Notes under the pieces: model-generated
The model's database searches: none
What the model saw: the letters and a program-made list of their open reading frames with translations, nothing else
What the model was told of the DNA's origin: nothing
Source: Geminicoccaceae bacterium
Lineage (GTDB): Bacteria; Pseudomonadota; Alphaproteobacteria; Geminicoccales; Geminicoccaceae
Assembly: GCA_020638465.1 (NCBI GenBank)
Contig: JACKIM010000001.1
Location: 897,501-961,500, forward strand
Length of the DNA: 64,000 nt
Direction of reading: 5' to 3'
Translations under genes and position numbers: made by a program
In this document: one piece after another, positions 34,793 to 43,255 of the stretch
Layout: the number at the start of each line of letters is the position of its first letter
Numbering within the stretch: the first letter of the stretch is position 1

Positions 34793-35698
34793 TCAGAGGA
34801 CGATCACCGCATCGTTGAGGATGATGGTCGCACCACCGCTGATCAGCGCGTCGCCGGCCTGGTCGCCGGTCACCTCGCCCGCCTGGTAGAGCAGGTTCTC
34901 GGCACCCTGCACCCGGATGTCGCCGAGCAGGTCGCCGCTGGCATCGTGCAGCGAAACCAGCGCCGTGCTGCCGTTCAGCTTGCTGATGTTGACCTCGTCG
35001 AGGCCGGCGACACCGGTCAGGTCGATCTGGTCATTCCAGCCGAAATCCTTGATGATGTCATGCTCGGGCGCATCGGCGCTGAAGGACGCGAAGGTGAAGA
35101 CGTCGGCTCCGCCATTGCCGTACAGCGTGTCATTGCCCTCGCCGCCGTCGATGCTGTCCTTGCCGTTGCCGCCGGAGATGGTGTCGTTGCCGTTGCCGCC
35201 GGAGATGGTGTCCTTGCCGTTGCCACCCTCGATGGTATCGTTGCCGTTGCCACCCTCGATGGTGTCGTTGCCGTTGCCGCCCTCGATGGTGTCCTTGCCG
35301 TTGCCACCGTCGATGATGTCGTCGCCGTTGCCGCCGCTGATGGAATCGGCGCCGCCCTCGCCATACAGCTTGTCGTTGCCGTTCTGGCCAAAGAGGACAT
35401 CGTTACCCCTGCTGCCGCTGACCCAGTCATCGCCGTCACCGGCAAAAATCAGGTCATCCTGGGCACCGCCGGTGATGACGTCACCGAGCCCGGTGCCGGC
35501 GATGATATCCGAACCGCCATTGCCGTTGATGTAGAACTGGACGGTACCGCCAACCGCGATCTGCAGGGCGACCGCGGAGGAAAGCAGGGGATCGGAAAGG
35601 ATATTTGCGTTGATGACTTCCCCTGTATTATCCCCGGAAATGTAGACGTTGAGTACCTGATCGGTGCCGATACCGCCAACCATGGTTTCGGTTGCCAC
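34793..35698 (-). CDS. RTX-type calcium-binding repeat protein
   Basis: 301 residues. Residues about 60-196 are glycine-rich nonapeptide repeats (GGNGNDTIE type) that bind Ca2+ in a beta-roll. Before them lies a short N-terminal domain without a Sec signal, and after them a typical RTX C-terminal segment (ADVFTFASFSADAPEHDIIKD, then FGWNDQIDL), ending in small hydrophobic residues as in type I secretion substrates. It is probably exported by a type I system, but no such transporter is in the window. No enzymatic domain is visible. Confidence 0.92.
   Translation of the reverse strand: MATETMVGGIGTDQVLNVYISGDNTGEVINANILSDPLLSSAVALQIAVGGTVQFYINGNGGSDIIAGTGLGDVITGGAQDDLIFAGDGDDWVSGSRGNDVLFGQNGNDKLYGEGGADSISGGNGDDIIDGGNGKDTIEGGNGNDTIEGGNGNDTIEGGNGKDTISGGNGNDTISGGNGKDSIDGGEGNDTLYGNGGADVFTFASFSADAPEHDIIKDFGWNDQIDLTGVAGLDEVNISKLNGSTALVSLHDASGDLLGDIRVQGAENLLYQAGEVTGDQAGDALISGGATIILNDAVIVL
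35138..35338 (-). repeat. Near-identical 27-bp repeats coding for RTX nonapeptides
   Basis: Seven or more consecutive 27-bp units encode GGNG(N/K/D)D(T/S/I)I(E/S/D). The units are nearly identical in DNA as well as protein, in contrast to the more varied outer repeats, which points to recent expansion by slippage or unequal crossing-over. Confidence 0.88.
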
Positions 35699-36076
35699 TG
35701 TGGGATCTCCCTTTTGCGGTTTTGAAGGAATGACTTGTTGATACTGACTGACGTATTCGCCCTATATCGCCGGGCATCGCCGCATTTTCGATTGCAAAAC
35801 ACGGTCGCTATGGTGATAATTTTGATCGAAAGTGCACACAAGATTTTTTTGGACCGGATGGTAATTTTCAATTTTATGGAGACTTGTTTTATAGGAACAT
35901 TAACTAATGAATAATCTTGTCATTCCATAAAGTGATATTACCCTTGTACTTTTCGATCACAAGATGAAATATTTTACCGTCAGGATTATTCTGCTCATAT
36001 CATCGGAGCACGAGTGAGATCGAAAGAAGAATTTATTCCTTGACTCTCGCACTGCCCTTCCATCATAACCTCCCCC
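35699..36076. other. AT-rich intergenic region upstream of the RTX gene
   Basis: 378 bases without a convincing gene. Composition is clearly more A/T-rich than the rest of the window between about 35750 and 36000. It should hold the leftward promoter of the RTX gene and the rightward promoter of the next gene. No PHO-box-like direct repeat or long hairpin was noticed. Confidence 0.5.
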
Positions 36077-36853
36077 ATGTCCCACACCTCTCCCACACCC
36101 CCCATATTGCCGCGCAAACTTGCCGGCCGGGTCTTTCGCTGGGGCGCGCCTCGGTTTCTCAAGGTGTGCTGGCTGGTGGCGACCGGGCGGCGCGGGGTGC
36201 TGGCGGGGCCGGCGGTCCGGCTCGATTTGGCGGAGGTCGACGGGCTGGAACATCTGCCGCATGTGGCGGGTGTCCTGTCGGCGATGCGGGCGGGACTATC
36301 CCCACATGGTGGTCATGGCCTCCGGGTGATCCTCCACCGTCTGCTGCTGTTTCACTCCCGCGACTGGTTCCGCCAGTTGCAGGACAACTCCCTGGCGCAA
36401 TCCGTCGCATCGGCGGATGGTGCCGAAAGGGCATGGCTGGATCGTGCCGGACGCAGGGGAATGGGGAATGTCATCACCTCGCTGCTGAAGTCGGTGGCCA
36501 GAGGGATCGACGTGCCGGATGTCTGCCCGGTGCCATGGTCGCTCACGAAGGACACTCCCGGAGCGGCGAAACCCGCAAGGGCGAGGAAATCCCGCAGCGA
36601 GGAGGAAAGGCTCCGCGCCAGGGGACGGTCCCGCCTGCTCAAAAGTCTCCACGAGCATATCCTCGACGCGATGATGACGACCCCGCAGGCGGGTGCGTTT
36701 GCCATCTTCGCGCCGGACGAGCTGCGCCTGATCCGCGCGCTCCCGCCCGGCGATTTCCCCGACCTGCCGCCGCCGCCCGTGCCGGCGAGGCGACCGCTAC
36801 CGGTCTGCAAACCCCACCCCGTATTCGGAAAATCGCTCTCCGGCATCCCCTGA
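36077..36853 (+). CDS. Hypothetical protein
   Basis: 258 residues with G/C-rich third positions typical of real genes here. The N-terminus is basic (LPRKLAGRVFRWGAPRFLKV), the middle is helical with Leu-rich segments (LRVILHRLLLFHSRDWFRQL), a basic patch (KPARARKSRSEEERLRARG) follows, and the end is Pro-rich. No signal peptide, membrane helix or known motif is seen. The ribosome site is weak. Overlapping frames on both strands are less plausible by codon use. Confidence 0.6.
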   Translation: MSHTSPTPPILPRKLAGRVFRWGAPRFLKVCWLVATGRRGVLAGPAVRLDLAEVDGLEHLPHVAGVLSAMRAGLSPHGGHGLRVILHRLLLFHSRDWFRQLQDNSLAQSVASADGAERAWLDRAGRRGMGNVITSLLKSVARGIDVPDVCPVPWSLTKDTPGAAKPARARKSRSEEERLRARGRSRLLKSLHEHILDAMMTTPQAGAFAIFAPDELRLIRALPPGDFPDLPPPPVPARRPLPVCKPHPVFGKSLSGIP

Positions 36854-36938
36854 CGCCTTCGTGCGAGGTTATTTTACAGTAAAAATAGTGGGGTTGGAGG
36901 ATCTCCCGGCCCTGCCTGTCGAGCCACCTTGTCCGGTT

Positions 36939-37718
36939 TCATTCCCCGCGGCCGGGCTGGCCGAACTGGATCGGTCCGTCGGCATGGCCATGGATGAACT
37001 GGTGGACATACGCGTTGCCACTGTTCTCGATGTCAGCCACAGGACCTTCCCAGATGATGCCGCCTTCGTAGAGCATGGCGACGCGGTCGGCGATCTTGCG
37101 CACGCTGGCCATGTCGTGGGTGATCGAGAGGGCCGTGGCCCCCAGCTCCTGCACGCAGCCACGAATGAGGTCATTGATGACATCGGCCATGATCGGGTCG
37201 AGGCCCGTGGTCGGTTCGTCGAAGAAGATGATTTCGGGTTCGGCGGCGATGGCGCGGGCGAGGCCGACGCGTTTTTGCATGCCACCGGAGAGTTCGGCCG
37301 GGAACAGATCGGCGGTTTCGGCGCGCAGGCCGACCCGGGCAAGGGTCTGGATGGCCTTGTCGCGGGCCTCGTTGCGATCGAGCTTGCGGGTGGCCAGAAG
37401 CCCGAATGCAACATTCTCCCAGACGGGAAGGCTGTCGAAAAGGGCAGCGCCCTGGAACAGCATGCCGAACTTTCGCCGCGTCGTCTCCAGCGTGCCGCGC
37501 GAGGCGCCGACGATCTCGGTGTTGTCGACGCGTATCGACCCCTTGTCCGGCTCCATCAGGCCGAGCACGCATTTGAGCAGCACCGACTTGCCGGTTCCCG
37601 AACCGCCGATGACGACGACAGATTGTCCATCGGGTACGTCGAGGTCGAGCGAACGCAGCACATGCTTGGACCCGAAGGACTTGCTCAGACCGCGAATCTC
37701 GATCTTGTTGCTGGTCAT
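36939..37718 (-). CDS. mlaF: Phospholipid ABC transporter ATP-binding protein MlaF
   Basis: 259 residues. Walker A is IGGSGTGKSVLLKC, the signature is LSGGMQKRVGLARAI and Walker B is IIFFDEPTTGLDPI, all typical of MlaF. It energises MlaE for phospholipid movement between inner and outer membranes. It follows mlaE by 30 bases on the same strand. No mlaD gene follows: downstream lies an orphan gene on the other strand. Confidence 0.94.
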   Translation of the reverse strand: MTSNKIEIRGLSKSFGSKHVLRSLDLDVPDGQSVVVIGGSGTGKSVLLKCVLGLMEPDKGSIRVDNTEIVGASRGTLETTRRKFGMLFQGAALFDSLPVWENVAFGLLATRKLDRNEARDKAIQTLARVGLRAETADLFPAELSGGMQKRVGLARAIAAEPEIIFFDEPTTGLDPIMADVINDLIRGCVQELGATALSITHDMASVRKIADRVAMLYEGGIIWEGPVADIENSGNAYVHQFIHGHADGPIQFGQPGRGE

Positions 37719-37748
37719 GCGCCGGTTACGCCCATTGGCTCGACTTTC

Positions 37749-38525
37749 TCATCGTGTGAAAAAGATCTCGGTGACGATATAATTGGCCGTGAGAATGAGG
37801 ATCGATGCCGACACCACCGCGCGTGTCGTCGCCGTGCCGACGCCCTGTGCGCCGCGCCCCGAATTGTAGCCCTGATAGCAGCCCATGAGGGCCACGAGGA
37901 AACCGAACACCGCCGCCTTGACCAGACCGGATATCACATCCTCGGCCTCGAGGAACTCGAATGTCTTGTTGATGTATTCCACCGGTCCGAAGCCGAGTTT
38001 CAGGACCCCGACAATGTATCCGCCCATGACGCCGATGACATCGGCGATCAGCACCAGGACGGGCAGCATCAGAACGCCGGCGACCAGACGCGGAAACACG
38101 AGGTAGCGCATCGGGTCGGTGGAAAGGGTCGACAGGGCGTCGATCTGTTCGGTGACCCGCATGGTGCCGAGTTCGGCGGCCATGGACGCGCCCACGCGGC
38201 CGGCCACCATCAGGCCGGCCAGGACGGGACCGAGTTCCCGCGTCATCGACAGGACGACGATGGTGGCGATGGCACTTTCGGCCTCGAAACGCGAGAAACC
38301 CGTATAGCTCTGCAGGGCCAGCACCATGCCGGTGAAGATCGCCGTAAGGCCGACCACAGGCAGGGAATAGTAGCCAATGTCGATCATTTGCCGGCCGATC
38401 TGCCGGACATAGAACGGCCCGCGAAGTCCCCTGCCGAGGGCCTGCGTGGCGAACATGAAGATTTCGCCGACTGTCTCGAACACGCCGAGGACACCGCGGC
38501 CGACTGCGCGAAAGGGATTTGTCAT
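37749..38525 (-). CDS. mlaE: Phospholipid ABC transporter permease MlaE
   Basis: 258 residues with five or six membrane helices. Family hallmarks are ALQSYTGFSRF, VVLSMTRELGPVLAGLMVAG, RVGASMAAELGTMRVTEQID and the C-terminal GCYQGYNSGRGAQGVG. It lies 64 bases after the dnaB stop on the same strand, upstream of mlaF. Confidence 0.95.
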   Translation of the reverse strand: MTNPFRAVGRGVLGVFETVGEIFMFATQALGRGLRGPFYVRQIGRQMIDIGYYSLPVVGLTAIFTGMVLALQSYTGFSRFEAESAIATIVVLSMTRELGPVLAGLMVAGRVGASMAAELGTMRVTEQIDALSTLSTDPMRYLVFPRLVAGVLMLPVLVLIADVIGVMGGYIVGVLKLGFGPVEYINKTFEFLEAEDVISGLVKAAVFGFLVALMGCYQGYNSGRGAQGVGTATTRAVVSASILILTANYIVTEIFFTR

Positions 38526-38589
38526 CGGTACCTTGCGAGCCTTGCTGATGCGCGACAGGTGAGCCTGCTAGCAGATGGGGACACGGTGC

Positions 38590-40107
38590 TCAATAGCCGG
38601 CTGCCTGATATTCGGCCAGTTCGAGATTGCGGAAGCGGCCGAATTGCGGATCGAACTGCACGGTCACCGGACCGATCGGACCGTTGCGCTGCTTGGCGAC
38701 GATGATGTCCGCGCGATTGTGCGCACGCTCGCAGGACTCGATCCATTTCGCATAGCGTTTCTGGAAATCATCGGGCTTTTCGGCATCCCGCATCTGCGGT
38801 TCGGAGCGCGACAGGTAATACTCCTCGCGAAACACGAACATGACCACGTCGGCATCCTGCTCGATCGAGCCCGATTCACGCAGGTCCGACAGCATCGGCC
38901 GCTTGTCCTCGCGGCTTTCCACCGCACGGCTGAGCTGGGAGAGCGCCAGAACGGGTATGTTGAGTTCCTTGGCGATGGCCTTGAGCCCCTGCGTGATCTC
39001 CGAAATCTCCTGCACGCGGTTGTTCTGGCCATAACTGCCGCTACCACGCAACAACTGGAGATAATCGACAACAAGAAACGATAACCCATGGGTGCGCATG
39101 AGCCGCCGCGCTCGCGACCGCAGGGCACCTATGGTCAGCGCCGGCGTATCGTCGATATAGATCGGCCGGGCCGCCAGCGTCTGGCTGGCCGCGACCACAT
39201 TCGGCCAGTCATCCTCCCGCAACTCGCCGCGACGCAGGTCGTCCGAGCCGATACCGGCTTCGGCCGACAGAAGCCTCATGCCGATCTGCTCGGCGGACAT
39301 CTCCAGCGAGAACACACCCACGATGTAGTTCTCGTGCTTGAGCCGGCCTCGGTCGAGGTCTCCGGCCCTGTGGCTGGCGGCATTGGCGGCGATGGTGAAC
39401 GCCAGGGCCGATTTGCCCATGGACGGACGACCGGCGAGGATCAGGAGATCCGAGGGCTGCAGACCCGCCAGCTTCTCGTCGAGACCGATGAGCCCCGTCG
39501 GTATGCCCGTGACCTTGCCGGCCTTGCGATGCGCCGCCTCGACCATCTCGACGGTGGATGCCAGGACCCGGTCGAAATTGCGGAATCCGCCCCGCGTCTC
39601 GCCCTGCTGGGCAAGGTGGAAGAGCGATTGCTCGACCTTCTCGATCTGCTCGCTGGCCGTGTCCTGCACCTGCGGGTCGTAGGCGCAGTTCACCGCCTCC
39701 TCGCCCAGCTCGATGATGCCGCGCTTGAGGGCAAGGTCGTGGATCACCCGCCCGTAGTCGGCGGCGTTGATGATGGTCTCCGCCGCCCGGGCGAGCCGCG
39801 CCAGATACTGCCCGCCGTCCAGATCGGCCAGCGCCTCGTCCTCGTCGAACAGGTGGAACAGCGCCTTGGCGTCGGCCAGCTGCCCGCGGTCGATGCGCCT
39901 CGTGCAGGCGTCGAAGATCCGCTGGTGAACCGGCTCGAAGAAATGCTCCGTACGGAGAAAGTCCGAAACCCGATGATAGGCCTCGTTGTTGATCAATATG
40001 GCGCCAAGAAGCGCCTGCTCCGCCTCGATGTTGTGAGGCTGGGTCCGCAGGTTCGCCAAGGGGCCCTGCTCTTCGAACGGACTGGGAAGGTTGTGTACAT
40101 TTGCCAT
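38590..40107 (-). CDS. dnaB: Replicative DNA helicase DnaB
   Basis: 505 residues. The N-terminal domain starts PHNIEAEQALLGAILINNEA, as usual. The RecA-like motor has Walker A GRPSMGKSALAF, Walker B FLVVDYLQLLRG, and the arginine-finger region (LSQLSRAVESREDKRPMLSD, then LRESGSIEQDAD). It unwinds DNA at the fork as a hexamer. No intein is present. The final residues are normal for alphaproteobacterial DnaB. Confidence 0.97.
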   Translation of the reverse strand: MANVHNLPSPFEEQGPLANLRTQPHNIEAEQALLGAILINNEAYHRVSDFLRTEHFFEPVHQRIFDACTRRIDRGQLADAKALFHLFDEDEALADLDGGQYLARLARAAETIINAADYGRVIHDLALKRGIIELGEEAVNCAYDPQVQDTASEQIEKVEQSLFHLAQQGETRGGFRNFDRVLASTVEMVEAAHRKAGKVTGIPTGLIGLDEKLAGLQPSDLLILAGRPSMGKSALAFTIAANAASHRAGDLDRGRLKHENYIVGVFSLEMSAEQIGMRLLSAEAGIGSDDLRRGELREDDWPNVVAASQTLAARPIYIDDTPALTIGALRSRARRLMRTHGLSFLVVDYLQLLRGSGSYGQNNRVQEISEITQGLKAIAKELNIPVLALSQLSRAVESREDKRPMLSDLRESGSIEQDADVVMFVFREEYYLSRSEPQMRDAEKPDDFQKRYAKWIESCERAHNRADIIVAKQRNGPIGPVTVQFDPQFGRFRNLELAEYQAAGY

Positions 40108-40339
40108 GCACCGGCTGTTAGCACGGCTTCACGGCAATGTGACCCGGAAGTTGAATAAGGTCGGTACGGTCTCCTGGGATAAATCGGGGAAAATGATGGG
40201 ATGAAAGGCCATGATAACCGATCAACGCCTTGAATCAAAGATATTTATTATCACCATGCGGCAAATTGGCAACGTTGCCGTCACCGACCCGGCTCATCGG
40301 TTCGCCCACGCATCAGGCGAGTAGTCCATCGCGATTTCG

Positions 40340-41596
40340 TCAAATGCCGTTGATCAATTCATCGACCTTGAACTCGTCGAGGCGAAGCCGCTCATACTGC
40401 TTTTGCAGGAACTGGATCGAATCGCTGCTGTAGCTGAGTTCGCGACCGTCGGGAGCGACGGTCGTCTCGGCCATCTCGATGGCCATGCGCAGGGTGATGT
40501 AGTGCGGCGACGGGAAGTCGGCCTTCGCACTCAACGCCGCGAGATATCTGCGATCCGGACTGTAGGCCAGCGTACGCACGGCTGCCGGCTCCAGCTGGGC
40601 CATCAGCGAAAGCGACTGCTCGAAACTGTTGATGTCGCCGTCACGCAGGAACTTCAGGACATCCTCATGGGTCAGGTCGCCCGCCATGTAGCGTTCACGA
40701 AGACGCTGGCGCAGCTTCTGGTCGCCATGCTCGCGCGCCGTCAGGCCGATCGCCGTCCGCTCCTGGACCGCCTTCATGATCGCCTTGGCCTGCCCCGGAT
40801 CCATGCGCTGGTTGCGGACAAGCTCCCATTCGATCTTCGAACCGATGATCCCGACCATCTCCTCCACCAGTTCGTAGGGCAGTTCCGGTCTCCGCACGAG
40901 CCGGTCCTGGACCTGGTCGTCGTCGCGATAATCGTCCATGACCCTTTTCATCGTGCGGTTGGAGAGCTTGGCACCGACATTGCCGACCAGCTTCACGACG
41001 ACCTGCTGGTGACCGCTATCGACAAGGGCCTCGGACAGCTCCTCGGACACCCGCTCCCGGCCGGCGACCGCCAGGGCGTACTGCATGGCGTTCGTGCGGA
41101 CGATTTCCACCAACTCGGAATCCGACAGCACGGGGCTCTGCGCCAGAATGGGTCCCGCAACCTCGATATCGTCGGTGGCAAGCTTGCGGGCCACCACTGC
41201 CGGCAACTTGTGACTGCTGGCAACCGTCTCCGACAGTGTCTTTCGAACCTCCTTCTCGATATCGCCCACGAGCAGCGACAAGAGCGCATTCGCGAGATCC
41301 CTAGTCCTCGACGTGGCGAGGGAGTCGAAGGATTCGCCGAACTTGCGGGCAATCAGCGCCCGCCCCTCGGCCGACGGATCGCGCTTGAGCGCCTCGACGT
41401 CCGCCAGCTGCAACGCCTGTTGTTGCGCTGCCTGGGCACCTTGCGCCATCATGGCCTGACGCCTCCGGCTGACGCCTTGAGGAGCAGGGAGGTTTTCAAC
41501 TGTGTCTTTTACCATCACCGGAGAACGGGCCTCTTTCCAGCTGATCACGGGTATGCAGGCATCTTGGCCAGTCAGCGGTTCGAGGATAACGGACAT
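40340..41596 (-). CDS. DUF2336-type helical-repeat protein
   Basis: About 418 residues. The body is built of HEAT-like helices (VVARKLATDDIEVAGPIL, DSELVEIVRTNAMQYALAVA), the pattern seen in alphaproteobacterial DUF2336 proteins, including DUF2336 partners in regulatory systems. No catalytic motif. The C-terminus carries the tail FLQKQYERLRLDEFKV. I start at ATG 41596 (MSVILEPLTG); ATG 41515 would remove 27 residues. The 5' part of the longer frame overlaps mmcB and is rejected. The 232-base gap between this gene and dnaB shows nothing notable. Confidence 0.75.
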   Translation of the reverse strand: MSVILEPLTGQDACIPVISWKEARSPVMVKDTVENLPAPQGVSRRRQAMMAQGAQAAQQQALQLADVEALKRDPSAEGRALIARKFGESFDSLATSRTRDLANALLSLLVGDIEKEVRKTLSETVASSHKLPAVVARKLATDDIEVAGPILAQSPVLSDSELVEIVRTNAMQYALAVAGRERVSEELSEALVDSGHQQVVVKLVGNVGAKLSNRTMKRVMDDYRDDDQVQDRLVRRPELPYELVEEMVGIIGSKIEWELVRNQRMDPGQAKAIMKAVQERTAIGLTAREHGDQKLRQRLRERYMAGDLTHEDVLKFLRDGDINSFEQSLSLMAQLEPAAVRTLAYSPDRRYLAALSAKADFPSPHYITLRMAIEMAETTVAPDGRELSYSSDSIQFLQKQYERLRLDEFKVDELINGI

Positions 41597-41642
41597 GGTA
41601 TTAACAAGGTGTTGACGACACGCCGGTCCTGCCGAAGATCCC

Positions 41643-42077
41643 ATGGTCCCCGCTGACGAACTCGCGCGCGGCGTTTCGCGTCTCCTCCTCGACAGGGGAT
41701 ATGCGCCGATGGTCGAGGTTTCCCTGAAAAATGGCCGCAGGGTCGATGTCATGGGCATCGGCCGCAAGGGTGAGATTTGTGTCGTTGAAATAAAATCTTC
41801 GCGGGAGGATTTTTTGACCGATGGCAAGTGGCACGAATATCTCGACTTCGCCGACAGCTTCTATTTCGCCGTGGCAGCCGACTTCCCGCAGGAGATACTG
41901 CCGGCCGGGGAAGGTCTCATTATCGCGGACGGCTATCACGGCGATATCGTCCGGCCTTCGGTGCATCGCAACGTGCCGGCCGCCCGCCGCCGGTCGATCC
42001 TCCTGCACTTCGCGCGCACGGCCGCCTTCCGCACGCGCCGCCACGAAGATCCCGGCCTGCCGGCGCTGCCGGTCTGA
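41643..42077 (+). CDS. mmcB: MmcB-family DNA repair nuclease-fold protein
   Basis: 144 residues. The PD-(D/E)XK-like core is visible: RRVDVMGIGRKGEICVVEIKSS, with D, E and K in place, and then DFLTDGKWHEYLDFADSFYF. In Caulobacter MmcB is an SOS-regulated repair protein. The ATG at 41643 is divergent from the DUF2336-type gene. It ends one base before the converging nudC stop. Confidence 0.85.
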   Translation: MVPADELARGVSRLLLDRGYAPMVEVSLKNGRRVDVMGIGRKGEICVVEIKSSREDFLTDGKWHEYLDFADSFYFAVAADFPQEILPAGEGLIIADGYHGDIVRPSVHRNVPAARRRSILLHFARTAAFRTRRHEDPGLPALPV

Positions 42078-42971
42078 TCAGACCTCGCCCATCAACCATT
42101 CCTCGATGAGGAAGCGGGCGATACTGTCGGTATTGGGAAGCTGCACCGGTCTTTTCCCGGGATCGAGAAGTTCCTCACGGGTGAACCACCGCGCATCCTC
42201 GATCTCGTCTTCCTGCAGCTTCAGGGGCTGATAGCGGGCCGTCGCCTGAAATCCCAGCATCAGCGACTGGGGAAAGGGCCAGGGCTGGGACGAGCGGTAG
42301 CGAACCGTGTCGACCTCGATCCCCACCTCCTCGAACACCTCGCGCGCCACCGTCTGCTCCATCGACTCGCCGGGTTCCATGAAGCCCGCCAGCGTCGAAT
42401 AGATGCCGGCGGGAATCCGCGCGGAACGGCCAAGTACGCATCGATCCCCGTCGCTGACCAGCACGATCACGGCGGGATCGGTCCGCGGGAAACTGTCCAG
42501 ACCGCAACCGTCGCAATGGCGGGCATGTCCGCCTTCCGTGGGCCGGGTCATCCGGCCACAGGCACCGCAATGGAGATGTTTGGCGCGCCAGTGGACCAGC
42601 GCCCGCGCATAGGCCGCCATGCCGGCATCGATACGGGCGATGTCGCGGCCGATACTGCGGACCTCGACATAGTCGAGATGCCCCCTGTCCTGCCCTTCCG
42701 CCTCGACGGCGAAATGCGCGCGATTGTCATGAAGCCCGAGGAACAGCGGCTGGAGTGTCTCCACATCGGGAATGTCTCCCGGCGGCAACCATGCCAGCCT
42801 GGGTTCGGACTCCAGATCGGCCAGAACCTTCAGTCCGAACATCGGCAGGACACGGGTCCGGGGATCGCCGAGCCGCTCGCCCTGCCATGCATCGTCCCGC
42901 CGCAGGTGAGCGGCGCGGTCCAGCCCGTGCGAGGCGTAGAGATGGGGCGGCGGATTGATGACGCGCGACAT
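42078..42971 (-). CDS. nudC: NAD(+) diphosphatase (NudC-type Nudix hydrolase)
   Basis: About 297 residues. A four-cysteine zinc ribbon (HCGACGRMT, HCDGCG) precedes the Nudix box GFMEPGESMEQTVAREVFEE. The NudC-specific SQPWPFPQSLM follows, so it hydrolyses NAD(H) to AMP and NMN(H) and may remove NAD caps from RNA. I start at ATG 42971 (MSRVINPPPHLYASHGLDRA), with GGCGAGG upstream; ATG 42992 is also possible. Confidence 0.93.
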   Translation of the reverse strand: MSRVINPPPHLYASHGLDRAAHLRRDDAWQGERLGDPRTRVLPMFGLKVLADLESEPRLAWLPPGDIPDVETLQPLFLGLHDNRAHFAVEAEGQDRGHLDYVEVRSIGRDIARIDAGMAAYARALVHWRAKHLHCGACGRMTRPTEGGHARHCDGCGLDSFPRTDPAVIVLVSDGDRCVLGRSARIPAGIYSTLAGFMEPGESMEQTVAREVFEEVGIEVDTVRYRSSQPWPFPQSLMLGFQATARYQPLKLQEDEIEDARWFTREELLDPGKRPVQLPNTDSIARFLIEEWLMGEV

Positions 42972-43111
42972 GTCGAGCCTCGCCTGTTGCATGAGCAATG
43001 GTTGATTGCAGTCGTGGAAATGATCGATATGGGCTTCGGATGCGGGGCGCAAGGGGTAGGATCGCAACGCAGGGACTTGCAAGCCGGCTTTCGAACGTCA
43101 ATATTGACGGA

Positions 43112-43207
43112 CGGAAGGTTGGGGCGGACGAGGCGCTCGCCAACCCGGTCAGGTCCGGAAGGAAGCAGCCGTAACGGGTCAGCTTCGGGTCGCATTCCAG
43201 CCTTCCA
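43112..43207 (+). ncRNA. ffs: Bacterial small signal recognition particle RNA (4.5S RNA)
   Basis: The conserved apical domain is present: GGTCAGGTCCGGAAGGAAGC, AGCCGTAACGGG and TCGGGTCGC. The ends pair as GGAAGGTTGG with CCAGCCTTCC. The position just before dnaX is typical of alphaproteobacteria. Confidence 0.95.
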
Positions 43208-43255
43208 CCTCTCGATCCGGCAGGACGGGTCGCCCTCGATCCGGCGAGACAGCCC

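Noticed and set aside
35138..35338. CRISPR-like or non-coding tandem repeat
   Set aside because: The 27-bp units encode RTX nonapeptides in frame, with no spacers.
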